From: Gemmataceae bacterium
Lineage (GTDB): Bacteria > Planctomycetota > Planctomycetia > Gemmatales > Gemmataceae
Direction: 5' to 3'
NCBI GenBank assembly: GCA_947490035.1
Contig: CANLGS010000125.1
Span: forward strand, 1-8,513
Length of the DNA: 8,513 nt
How positions within the stretch are numbered: the stretch's first letter is position 1; each line of letters opens with the position of its first letter. The notes under the pieces were generated by a model that did no database searches, had not been told where the DNA came from, and was given only the letters and a program-made list of their open reading frames with translations. The position numbers were made by a program, and so were the translations under genes. Shown here in pieces: positions 1-8,513 of this stretch.

Positions 1-291
1 ATTCCGCAGACCGCCCCGAACACCATCGCGGACGGGCTGCTTACGAGTACCGGCGCGCTCACGTGGCCGATCATCCGCGATCAGGTGGAACGCATCTTCA
101 CGGTAACCGAAGACGAAATCCGCGCCGCGATGCGCCTCGTGTGGGAGCGCATGAAGCTGATCGTGGAACCGAGCGGCGCGGTGGGTGCGGCAGTGGCGAT
201 GGGCGACGGGTTCAAGTCGCTCGCGGGCGTGGAGAAGGTCGGCATCGTCTTCAGCGGTGGCAACGTGAGTCTGGACAAGCTGTACTGGTGA
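1..291 (+). CDS. PLP-dependent threonine/serine dehydratase or serine racemase, C-terminal part (5' end outside window)
   Basis: The reading frame is open from the first base, so only the last 96 residues are seen. Near the left edge is the family signature IADGLLTSTGALTWPII (residues 9-25 of the visible part). It is followed by the VEPSGAVGAAVA helix and the near-terminal SGGNVSLDKLYW, the glycine/asparagine segment typical of fold-type II PLP enzymes such as threonine dehydratase and serine racemase. Family members deaminate L-threonine or L-serine to 2-oxo acids and ammonia in the cytoplasm, or racemise serine. The protein ends right after the SGGN segment. It therefore lacks the C-terminal ACT-like regulatory domain of biosynthetic IlvA and is more like the catabolic or racemase forms. 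The PLP lysine lies upstream of the window, so the exact reaction cannot be chosen. The next gene converges on it from the other strand, and I see no convincing terminator in the 57-bp gap. Confidence 0.88.
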   Translation: MPQTAPNTIADGLLTSTGALTWPIIRDQVERIFTVTEDEIRAAMRLVWERMKLIVEPSGAVGAAVAMGDGFKSLAGVEKVGIVFSGGNVSLDKLYW

Positions 292-348
292 AACGCGGCC
301 CGCGCGGTTGACGACACCGCTCAGACAATCAGATCGGTGGCCGGATGG

Positions 349-915
349 TTAGTTTTCGTTTGCTTTTACCAGCAAACGAGTGGCCCGCTTGGACCAGTTA
401 CCCACAACTTTGGCGAGCGCCACGCCATCGGTGACAGCCTTCTGTGTATCAGTCAGAAATTCATCGATACGAGATGCATCCGCCCGTGCCGGGGACCGAA
501 CAATTCCGTGGATTGCACGATTTCGGGCAACGCGCCAAAGATCGACAGCCGCTTGCAAATTCTCAATCCCGTCAGTGGTGATTGGTTCGGGATGCACTTC
601 TTGCCATCGGCGGATCAACAATCCGAGTCCTTCGTGCCCCGTTCCCGTGACGACCCCGACCGCAGCCAAGTACAGTTGCAAGCGATCGGTAATGATACTT
701 TCCAAAATCGTAATCGCTTCAAATGAGAAGCCGTGTTCTTGAGCAAGAGCGATGCGAGTCCACGCCTCCCGGTAGCTGAGGTACTTCGCCACGTCGCCGT
801 TGATCGGCTTTCCTGGCGGAGAAGACTTCCGCATCGTCTGGTTCCTGAGACGCTCCACCATTTCGTCGTAGGCTGACTCTGCGTCGCGGTCTTGGGTTTC
901 GTCTTGCACGCTCAT
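349..915 (-). CDS. Hypothetical protein with a HEPN-like R-x4-H motif, 188 aa
   Basis: I do not recognise a named family. The protein is all-helical in appearance and soluble. It has a charged N-terminus (1-45), a helix around 48-62, an amphipathic helix 66-84 rich in E/I/L (EAITILESIITDRLQLYLAA) and a helix 116-137 ending in RNRAIHG. It finishes with a terminal helical region 146-188. RNRAIH (131-136) is an R-N-x3-H arrangement at a helix end, which is the active-site motif of HEPN ribonucleases; HEPN proteins are often toxins or antiphage effectors. The function here is inference from a short motif. The start chosen is ATG at 915. Just upstream, reading on the minus strand, is a purine run AGGGGGGC (919-926) that overlaps the stop codon of the preceding lipoprotein ORF. 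The same frame stays open up to 1212, but that extension would overlap the lipoprotein gene. No recognisable antitoxin partner such as an MNT nucleotidyltransferase adjoins it. Base composition is lower in G+C than the metal-pump gene. Confidence 0.72.
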   Translation of the reverse strand: MSVQDETQDRDAESAYDEMVERLRNQTMRKSSPPGKPINGDVAKYLSYREAWTRIALAQEHGFSFEAITILESIITDRLQLYLAAVGVVTGTGHEGLGLLIRRWQEVHPEPITTDGIENLQAAVDLWRVARNRAIHGIVRSPARADASRIDEFLTDTQKAVTDGVALAKVVGNWSKRATRLLVKANEN

Positions 916-923
916 GTGCCCCC

Positions 924-1382
924 CTATGGAGTGAACGCATCCACTAACTCTTTGAACGACGACAGCGAATTTTCCGCCGACACCGGAGGGGTAGTGACGA
1001 TCCATTTCGCATTGCCAGTTGTGGGTCGCCAGTGAACTTTGCTGAGTACCCATTTGCCGCTTTGATACGCATACTCCATCCGAACTTCTCGCTCCAGAGG
1101 TTCGGTGTACTTCGGGTCTTGCGCGCTCCCGGTGAAACTGATTTCGCCGACGTAGGGCGACACCAGAGAATCGGTCTTCCGAACATCGAAAGTCGTGTCG
1201 GAAATAGACCAACTGCCCGCGCGTACCTTCGCGAGGCCCTTGTCGCGGACCGCCTTCAGCGTCGTTGCTGGATCAACATCCGGCTTTTACTGACCACCCT
1301 GTTCTTGGGATTTGGGAGGCGTTTGAGGGGTGTCAGTACAACCCAACGCCCAGAGCGACACCAAACACAGAAGCCGTTTCAT
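924..1382 (-). pseudogene. Small lipoprotein gene interrupted by an in-frame TAA at codon 32
   Basis: ATG at 1382 is preceded by GGAAGG six bases away. It opens MKRLLCLVSLWALGC, a charged start, a short hydrophobic core and a lipobox-like ALGC, so Cys15 would be the lipidated residue. A Pro/Gln-rich linker follows, then TAA at 1289-1287 (codon 32). The same frame then continues for 120 more sense codons to TAG at 926-924. That part starts KPDVDPATTLKAV and includes an EYAYQSGKWVLSKV segment, resembling a beta-rich periplasmic domain of unknown family. An uninterrupted product would be about 152 residues. CAG TAA AAG suggests a single C-to-T change from a Gln codon, or a base-calling error. 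As written, only a 31-residue peptide is made unless translation restarts, for example at GTG 1163. The downstream HEPN-like gene begins 8 bp after the final stop, so the two look co-transcribed and polarity on that gene is possible. Confidence 0.72.
1287..1289 (-). other. Premature in-frame stop (TAA) inside lipoprotein ORF
   Basis: Reading on the minus strand from ATG 1382, codon 31 is CAG, codon 32 is TAA and codon 33 is AAG. No frame change is needed to continue to 924, so the lesion is a single substitution rather than an indel. It lies at the junction of the lipoprotein linker and the presumed folded domain. Confidence 0.8.
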
Positions 1383-1502
1383 CGCGCACCTTCCCTCTCG
1401 CTCGCCTCTCGCTGACTTTCATCGACCAATCTAAATGCGCAAATTACGCGATGAACAGGGCGCACGCAAGTTGATACGCGGCGTTGAACATACCATAGCC
1501 CC
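1383..1502. promoter_or_regulatory. Divergent intergenic region between the lipoprotein and ATPase-HflK genes
   Basis: These 120 bp separate genes pointing away from each other, so promoters for both should lie here. On the minus strand TTGCGT and TAATTT are 17 bp apart, a weak -35/-10 candidate matching the consensus at only three of six bases in each box. On the plus strand TTGATA at 1471 has no convincing -10 partner before ATG 1503. No operator palindrome for a metal-responsive regulator (MerR/CueR-type dyad) is apparent. Confidence 0.35.
1389..1394 (-). promoter_or_regulatory. Ribosome binding site of the lipoprotein gene
   Basis: On the minus strand GGAAGG lies six bases before ATG 1382. 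It supports that start even though the ORF is broken 31 codons later, meaning the lipoprotein reading is genuine and not a chance open frame. Confidence 0.6.
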
Positions 1503-4782
<3,280 letters not shown>

Positions 4783-4804
4783 CGTGCTGCGATTGATGCC
4801 AAGT

Positions 4805-4876
4805 GTCTTAACGAGCCGCGACCGCAAGGGAGCGGTAGGCCTCACCCACTCCCTTGCGGTCGCGGCTCGTTAAGAC
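4805..4876. repeat. Perfect 28-bp inverted repeat between convergent genes
   Basis: Left arm 4805-4832 (begins GTCTTAACGAGCCGCGACCG) and right arm 4849-4876 are exact reverse complements, with a 16-nt loop. Each arm carries a smaller hairpin-forming element: ACCGC/GCGGT spans 4821-4836. It sits directly after the ATPase-HflK stop, and its right arm contains the TAA stop of the minus-strand gene. The transcript would fold strongly and may end or protect both mRNAs, but no T-run follows either arm, so it is not a classic intrinsic terminator. It is more likely a dispersed palindromic repeat of this genome. Confidence 0.85.
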
Positions 4877-5415
4877 GCTTCGCGTTCCGCGCACTTGCGG
4901 TTCAGGTACCGCACCAGAACGGCCGCGTGCGCGAGCGGCTGGTCCGCGTCGTTCGGGTCGCCGTTGTCCCCGACGTCGTGGAAGTGCTGCGGCACGCCCG
5001 CGAGCGCCGCGTCGGTGAAGCCCCGAAGCACGTCCGGCGAAATGCGGTTCTCAAGCATCCACTCGTAGGTGGGAACGTAGATCAACCGGCGTGCGTCCAC
5101 GACACCGAGTTGCTTCTTGCCGAACGAGTGACCGGACGGCTTCCCGCCGCGCTTCGCTCCCGGTCCGCGGAAGTAACGCGGTGCCGTCTTCCCGCGAATC
5201 ATCTTCAGCCCCTGCCACACGCCTTCGACCGTATCACTCGTCACGCCCGGCATTCCGGGAATGGGGATTCCGCCGTGAACCCACATCGGGCTGAGTTCGC
5301 AATACGGCGACTCCGCGTAACTGCTCGCGTCGATCACCGTGCTGCCGGCCGGCAGGTTCTCGACGTGGTAGCGCAGAACGAACACGCACCGCGCGAACTT
5401 GACCGAACGTGACAT
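4870..5415 (-). CDS. Hypothetical protein, DUF6939-like, 181 aa
   Basis: Start ATG at 5415 is backed by GGAGG seven bases upstream (5423-5427). A GTG at 5442 in the same frame would place that site inside the coding region and is rejected. The protein is cytoplasmic in appearance, without signal or membrane segments. Distinctive stretches are VIDASSYAESPY, WVHGGIPIPGMPG, SDTVEGVWQGLKMI, a basic Gly-rich loop (about 82-102), IYVPTYEWMLEN and PLAHAAVLVRYLNR near the end. The HGGIPIPG...S-VEGIWQGLK pattern resembles proteins I remember as DUF6939, uncharacterised and often encoded near phage or accessory genes. That name is from memory and uncertain. The stop codon lies inside the inverted repeat at 4805-4876, so the last codons may be repeat-derived. 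The gene lies 43 bp downstream of the DUF2071 gene on the same strand and is probably in one operon with it. Confidence 0.72.
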   Translation of the reverse strand: MSRSVKFARCVFVLRYHVENLPAGSTVIDASSYAESPYCELSPMWVHGGIPIPGMPGVTSDTVEGVWQGLKMIRGKTAPRYFRGPGAKRGGKPSGHSFGKKQLGVVDARRLIYVPTYEWMLENRISPDVLRGFTDAALAGVPQHFHDVGDNGDPNDADQPLAHAAVLVRYLNRKCAEREAS

Positions 5416-5422
5416 GGCTGAA

Positions 5423-5427
5423 CCTCC
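5423..5427 (-). promoter_or_regulatory. Ribosome binding site fixing the start at 5415
   Basis: GGAGG on the minus strand, seven bases before ATG 5415. It decides between this start and the upstream in-frame GTG at 5442. Confidence 0.65.
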
Positions 5428-5458
5428 GCGAGCGAGACACACGCTGCCGCGCGCGGGT

Positions 5459-6157
5459 TCACCCCTTCGGGAACACCGCGATCTCGCTCCCGACGGCCAG
5501 TACCACGCTCGCGGGCTGCGCCCCGTTCATCGCGGCCCACTCCGGGCCATACAGCGTCGCCCAATCGACATCGGCCGCGAACTCGCGCACGGGGTACACG
5601 TCCCATTCCGGGTGGTTCACTTCGTAGCGGATCAGCTTCCCGCGACGACTCGTGCCGAAGCCCCACGAGTGTTCCTTGAACCAGTGTTCTGGACTGTCGG
5701 GTGCGGGCCGGAACGCGGGCTTCGCGCCCACTGCTCTGAGCGAGTGAACGCGCTTGGCCCACTTCAGCGTGTAGGTCGCGGTGAGCGCGTCGGGTTGCTC
5801 CTGAATCGCCATCGTCATTTTTGCGGCGCGGTACGGTTCGTTGTAGATCACGCGCGCCAGCGTCGCGACGGTCCACTGCGGCACGAACTCGCGCACGAAG
5901 CACACGCCGCGCTCGCCGTTGTGGGAGACGTAGAAGCGGAGGTTCCACTCGGGGAAGTTGCGGAACCCCGGCCAGCCGACGCCGAGGACGCGCGTGCCGA
6001 GGAACTGGAAGCCGACCAGACTGGCCCAGCACGCTCCGTCGCGGCGGTCGAGATCGCACCCCGGCGGCACCAGCGGGCGCAGCAGTTCCTCCGGCACCGC
6101 GTAGTTCGCGAGGATCAGGTTGCACCAGCGCGCGGTCAGGAACTTGCGACGCGACAC
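5459..6157 (-). CDS. DUF2071 (YqjF-like) family protein, 232 aa
   Basis: The family is recognised from FLTARWCNLILANYAVPEE at the N-terminus and LLRPLVPPGCDLDRRDGACW. Further signs are SLVGFQFLGTRVLGVGWPG, FPEWNLRFYV, GVCFVREFVPQ, IYNEPYRAAKM and a C-terminal YPVREFAADVDWATLYGPEWA. These are the conserved blocks of DUF2071 proteins, whose biochemical role is not established; the fold is related to acetoacetate decarboxylase-like barrels by my recollection. The length is about usual for the family (about 230-250). The start GTG at 6157 is chosen because GGAGG lies seven bases before it (6165-6169) and because the conserved FLTARW block begins six residues after it. An in-frame ATG at 6190 lies inside the REP-like repeat and would encode a repeat-derived leader. 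The gene is followed 43 bp downstream by the DUF6939-like gene, so the two are likely co-transcribed. Confidence 0.85.
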   Translation of the reverse strand: MSRRKFLTARWCNLILANYAVPEELLRPLVPPGCDLDRRDGACWASLVGFQFLGTRVLGVGWPGFRNFPEWNLRFYVSHNGERGVCFVREFVPQWTVATLARVIYNEPYRAAKMTMAIQEQPDALTATYTLKWAKRVHSLRAVGAKPAFRPAPDSPEHWFKEHSWGFGTSRRGKLIRYEVNHPEWDVYPVREFAADVDWATLYGPEWAAMNGAQPASVVLAVGSEIAVFPKG

Positions 6158-6164
6158 GGGCGAG

Positions 6165-6169
6165 CCTCC
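6165..6169 (-). promoter_or_regulatory. Ribosome binding site fixing the GTG start at 6157
   Basis: GGAGG on the minus strand, seven bases before GTG 6157. It argues against the ATG at 6190, which belongs to a repeat copy and has no comparable site. Confidence 0.6.
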
Positions 6170-6182
6170 GGTGGTCTTGAGA

Positions 6183-6316
6183 GTAGTCATCACGCTCCGC
6201 GTGATGTCTGGAGTGTAGTCATCACGCTCCGCGTGATGTCTTATTTCTGTCTTATTTCTGCCAGTCACACAGTCACACCAGACATCACGCGGAGCGTGAT
6301 GACTACACTCCAGACA
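6183..6316. repeat. REP/REPIN-like cluster: two direct and one inverted copy of a 26-bp GTAG-headed palindrome
   Basis: A 26-bp unit starts GTAGT and then forms a hairpin CATCACGC-TCC-GCGTGATG. It occurs at 6183-6208 and 6215-6240 (+), 32 bp apart, and exactly inverted at 6281-6306 (-). Including flanks, 6205-6240 and 6281-6316 are perfect 36-bp inverted arms. The spacer between arms holds two short tandem duplications: TCTTATTTCTG at 6239-6249 and 6250-6260, and AGTCACAC at 6263-6270 and 6271-6278. A GTAG head followed by a palindrome, arranged in inverted pairs, is the form of REP elements mobilised by REP-associated tyrosine transposases. No such transposase is in this window. The cluster sits between the ligase gene and the DUF2071 gene, and the ligase stop codon lies in the inverted copy. 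Confidence 0.88.
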
Positions 6317-8513
6317 GTTCCTTCGCGATGTCGCCGAGCTTCCTCAGGTCGAGCTTGCCGCTGCCGAGGACGGGCATCGCGTCCACGGGGTAGCAGTCGC
6401 GGCGGTCGGGCACCCACAGGTTCGGGATGCCGCGCTTCGACAGCGACGCGAGCAAGTCCGAGAGCTTCGCCTCGATTTCGGGAAGGTACAGCACGATGAG
6501 ACGCTCGCCGCGTTTCTCGTCGGGCACCGCTGCCACGGCTAACATGCGTTCGCCGCCGGTCGCGAGGACTTCGTGCATCTCGTCATCGAGCTTCTCCAGC
6601 GGAATCATTTCGCCGGCGATCTTCGCGAACCGCGACATCCGGCCCGTGATGCGCGCGAAGCCGTTCGGCTCGATCAGGCCCATGTCGCCGGTGTTGTACC
6701 AGCCGTTCTGAATCGCGTGCGCCGTTCGCTCCGGCTGGTGCAGGTAGCCGACCATCACGTTCGGCCCCTTCACGCACAACACGCCCTCCGCGCCCACGGG
6801 GAGCGCCTCCAGCGTGTCGGGGTCGAAGGCGCGCACGCACACGCCAACGATCGGGAGGCCAATCGTGCCGCGAGCGTTCCGCTGTTGCGCCATCCCACCG
6901 ACGTTCACGTCCGCCATGTTGCACGACACGACCGGCGACAACTCGGTGCAGCCGTAGCCTTCCAGGGGCAGCACGCCGAACTTATCCTGGAACTCGCCCT
7001 GGAGTTTCACCGGCAGTTTCTCGGCCCCGCAGATGATGAGCCTGATCGTGCGGAAATCGTCGGCGCCGCAGCGGCGCAAGTAGAAGCGGAGAAACGTCGC
7101 GGTCGCGGCCATCACCGTCGCGCGGGTGGTGCGCGCGATCTCGCCCACCTCCTTCGCCTGCCGCGGGTCCGGGAAGTACACCGCGACACACCCCGCGTTT
7201 AGCGGCAGCCACAGACACACCGTGTACCCGAAGCTGTGAAAGAACGGGAGGATGCCGAACAGCACCTCGCCCGGCACCACTTCGAGCGTGCGCAGCGACG
7301 CGTCGGTGTTCGCGGCGATGTTCCGGTGCGACAGCACGACCCCTTTCGGCTCGCCCGTGCTGCCGCTGCTGAAGACGATGGTCAGCACGTCGTCGAGCCG
7401 GTGCCGGTGTAACCCCAACAGGAACCGATCAATGACCCAGCCGGGTAACAGGAGAACGAGCAGAAACGTGCCGACGCGCTGCCACTTGGTGACGGATTCG
7501 AGCGCGTCTTCGAGGTAGATCAGTTGCACGTCGTCGGGGAGGTCGAGCGGCACTCGCGCCGTGAACTTCTTCGCGGTGATAACGACGCGCACGCCGGCCT
7601 GCTTGACCGCGGAGCGCACGGCCGCGGTCCCGGCGGTGTAGTTGAGGTTCACCGCCGCCTTGCCCAGGAACGCGACCCCGATGTTGGCGAGCGCGCCGCC
7701 CAAACCCGTCGGGAGCCAGATGCCGACGTTCGGCGCATCGCCCACGCGCGAGCGGAGGTACTTCGTGACGCACAAGGCACCGACGAGCAGTTTCCCCCAG
7801 GTAAGCGTGCGTGCCGGCCCGCCGGAGTTGTCCACGATCGCGGGCTTGAACAGGCGGCGGAACTTCGACGCGACCCGCACGAACCGGCGATGCACCGGCA
7901 ACAGGTAAGCGCTTTCGAGGATGGCGAGGTCGGCTGTTGCTTCTTGCACGGCCAGGCGCAGCGAAGAACCCCTCCCCCCAGCCCCCTCCCCCAAGAAGGG
8001 AGGGGGAGTAAATCCGGCTCCCCCTCCCTTCTTGGGGGAGGGGGCTGGGGGGAGGGGTTCTTGAATCGCCTCCCCAAACAGCACACTCACGCGCGGCCGG
8101 AACGCCTTCGGCCACTTCCGCAAGATCGGCCCCGCGCCGTGGCTGAAGAACCCGTTCCACAACCCCGCGGTGCAAGCCGGGATCACCGACACGGCACCTG
8201 TCGTCAGTTTCAGGATGCGCTCGACGCCGCGCCCGAAGGGGAGCATGTTCCCGGTGCGCGATAGCGCGCCTTCGGGAAACATCACCACCACGCGGCCCGC
8301 GTCCAGCGCCGACGCGAGCCGCTTCAGACTGTCGTTAATCGCGTGCGGCTGCGTGGCGCGGCCGTCGATGCGGATTGTGTTCCGCCGCGCCCACGACAGG
8401 AAGAACCGCAACACCGGGTTGCGGTAGTAACTCCCCCACAGCACGAACGTCGCCGGTCGCGGGCACGCGACCCACAGCACCAGCCAATCGACGTAGCTCA
8501 CGTGGTTGCAGAC
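6303..8513 (-). CDS. Aas-type protein: PlsC acyltransferase plus AMP-dependent acyl-ligase (5' end outside window)
   Basis: The frame is open to the right edge, so 736 C-terminal residues are seen. Residues 3-9 NHVSYVD are PlsC motif I (H-x4-D) and FPEG at 79-82 is motif III, giving a glycerolipid acyltransferase. The ligase follows. SSGSTGEPKG (382-391) binds the ATP phosphates, GYGCTE (519-524) and NTGD (607-610) are adenylation motifs, and GRMSRFAKIAGE is the hinge region. Lys720 in GSGKLDL is the expected catalytic lysine. The PlsC-ligase order is that of Aas, which re-acylates lysophospholipids at the inner membrane using acyl-ACP made by its own ligase. A fused N-terminal transporter, seen in some relatives, could lie outside the window. 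Residues 151-184 are a Pro/Gly-rich insert encoded by a perfect inverted repeat. The last three residues and stop are encoded by the REP-like cluster. GTG at 8501 is not the start because it cuts motif I. Confidence 0.88.
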   Translation of the reverse strand, partial: VCNHVSYVDWLVLWVACPRPATFVLWGSYYRNPVLRFFLSWARRNTIRIDGRATQPHAINDSLKRLASALDAGRVVVMFPEGALSRTGNMLPFGRGVERILKLTTGAVSVIPACTAGLWNGFFSHGAGPILRKWPKAFRPRVSVLFGEAIQEPLPPAPSPKKGGGAGFTPPPFLGEGAGGRGSSLRLAVQEATADLAILESAYLLPVHRRFVRVASKFRRLFKPAIVDNSGGPARTLTWGKLLVGALCVTKYLRSRVGDAPNVGIWLPTGLGGALANIGVAFLGKAAVNLNYTAGTAAVRSAVKQAGVRVVITAKKFTARVPLDLPDDVQLIYLEDALESVTKWQRVGTFLLVLLLPGWVIDRFLLGLHRHRLDDVLTIVFSSGSTGEPKGVVLSHRNIAANTDASLRTLEVVPGEVLFGILPFFHSFGYTVCLWLPLNAGCVAVYFPDPRQAKEVGEIARTTRATVMAATATFLRFYLRRCGADDFRTIRLIICGAEKLPVKLQGEFQDKFGVLPLEGYGCTELSPVVSCNMADVNVGGMAQQRNARGTIGLPIVGVCVRAFDPDTLEALPVGAEGVLCVKGPNVMVGYLHQPERTAHAIQNGWYNTGDMGLIEPNGFARITGRMSRFAKIAGEMIPLEKLDDEMHEVLATGGERMLAVAAVPDEKRGERLIVLYLPEIEAKLSDLLASLSKRGIPNLWVPDRRDCYPVDAMPVLGSGKLDLRKLGDIAKELSGV
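7964..8062. repeat. 45-bp perfect inverted repeat inserted in frame inside the ligase gene
   Basis: Arms 7964-8008 and 8018-8062 are exact reverse complements around a 9-nt loop (TAAATCCGG). The whole is 99 bp, exactly 33 codons, and has no stop in the gene's frame, so it is read as PLPPAPSPKKGGG followed by TPPPFLGEGAGGRG. It lies after the PlsC domain, between FGEAIQEP and LRLAVQEATADL, which would join naturally without it. No target-site duplication is obvious. It fits a small non-autonomous palindromic element of the C/G-tract kind. Confidence 0.88.

Noticed and set aside
916..1212. N-terminal extension of the HEPN-like gene up to 1212
   Set aside because: It overlaps the lipoprotein frame completely, has no family-like sequence, and ATG 915 has a purine-rich site right before it.
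1287..1289. Stop-codon recoding in the lipoprotein gene
   Set aside because: The codon is TAA, which is not used for selenocysteine or known bacterial read-through. Mutation or error is more likely.
4805..4876. Classic rho-independent terminator
   Set aside because: The stem is strong but no T-run follows either arm, and the stem is longer than usual. Listed as a repeat instead.
6183..6316. CRISPR array
   Set aside because: There are only two direct copies with a 6-bp spacer and a third copy inverted. The unit is itself a hairpin with a GTAG head, and no cas genes are present.
5334..6499. Open frames on both strands across the DUF2071 gene (minus 5334-6125, plus 5399-6499)
   Set aside because: The DUF2071 frame carries the conserved blocks. 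These others are Arg-rich shadows, and the plus one reads through the repeats.
7429..8264. Plus and minus alternative frames across the acyltransferase/ligase
   Set aside because: No motifs are present. The true frame contains all the PlsC and adenylation motifs.
8499..8501. GTG at 8501 as the start of the acyltransferase/ligase gene
   Set aside because: The frame is open to the window edge and the residues before it (Asn-His) belong to acyltransferase motif I.

Overview
The window looks like chromosomal DNA of a planctomycete of the Gemmata type. The reasons are the high G+C content, sparse Shine-Dalgarno sites mixed with clear ones, the protein styles seen (large fused proteins, DUF2071 proteins, short lipoproteins) and abundant palindromic intergenic repeats. 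This is inferred from style, not from a database match.

Layout. Positions 1-291 (+) hold the end of a fold-type II PLP-dependent threonine/serine dehydratase or serine racemase. Positions 349-1382 (-) are a lower-G+C two-gene unit. It contains a small lipoprotein gene broken by an in-frame TAA, followed 8 bp later by a 188-aa protein with a HEPN-like R-x4-H motif. Positions 1383-1502 are a divergent intergenic region. Positions 1503-4782 (+) are the most remarkable locus: a P1B heavy-metal ATPase continuing without a stop into a complete HflK-like SPFH protein. It would make a 1092-aa fusion if one base is removed from a G7 run at 3157-3163. Positions 4805-4876 are a perfect 28-bp inverted repeat between convergent genes. 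Positions 4870-6157 (-) hold a DUF6939-like gene and a DUF2071 (YqjF-like) gene, both with good ribosome sites. Positions 6183-6316 are a REP/REPIN-like repeat cluster. Positions 6303-8513 (-) hold an Aas-type PlsC acyltransferase plus AMP-dependent acyl-ligase, running off the window. A 45-bp perfect inverted repeat has been inserted in frame between its two domains.

How the parts relate. The membrane theme is strong: a metal pump tied to a membrane protease modulator, and a lipid acylation enzyme. The second theme is repeat invasion. Three unrelated perfect inverted repeats lie within 3.3 kb. Two supply the stop codons of flanking genes and the third is translated as part of a protein. Two genes carry reading-frame lesions (the TAA at 1287-1289 and the G7 run) that are either real mutations or sequence errors.
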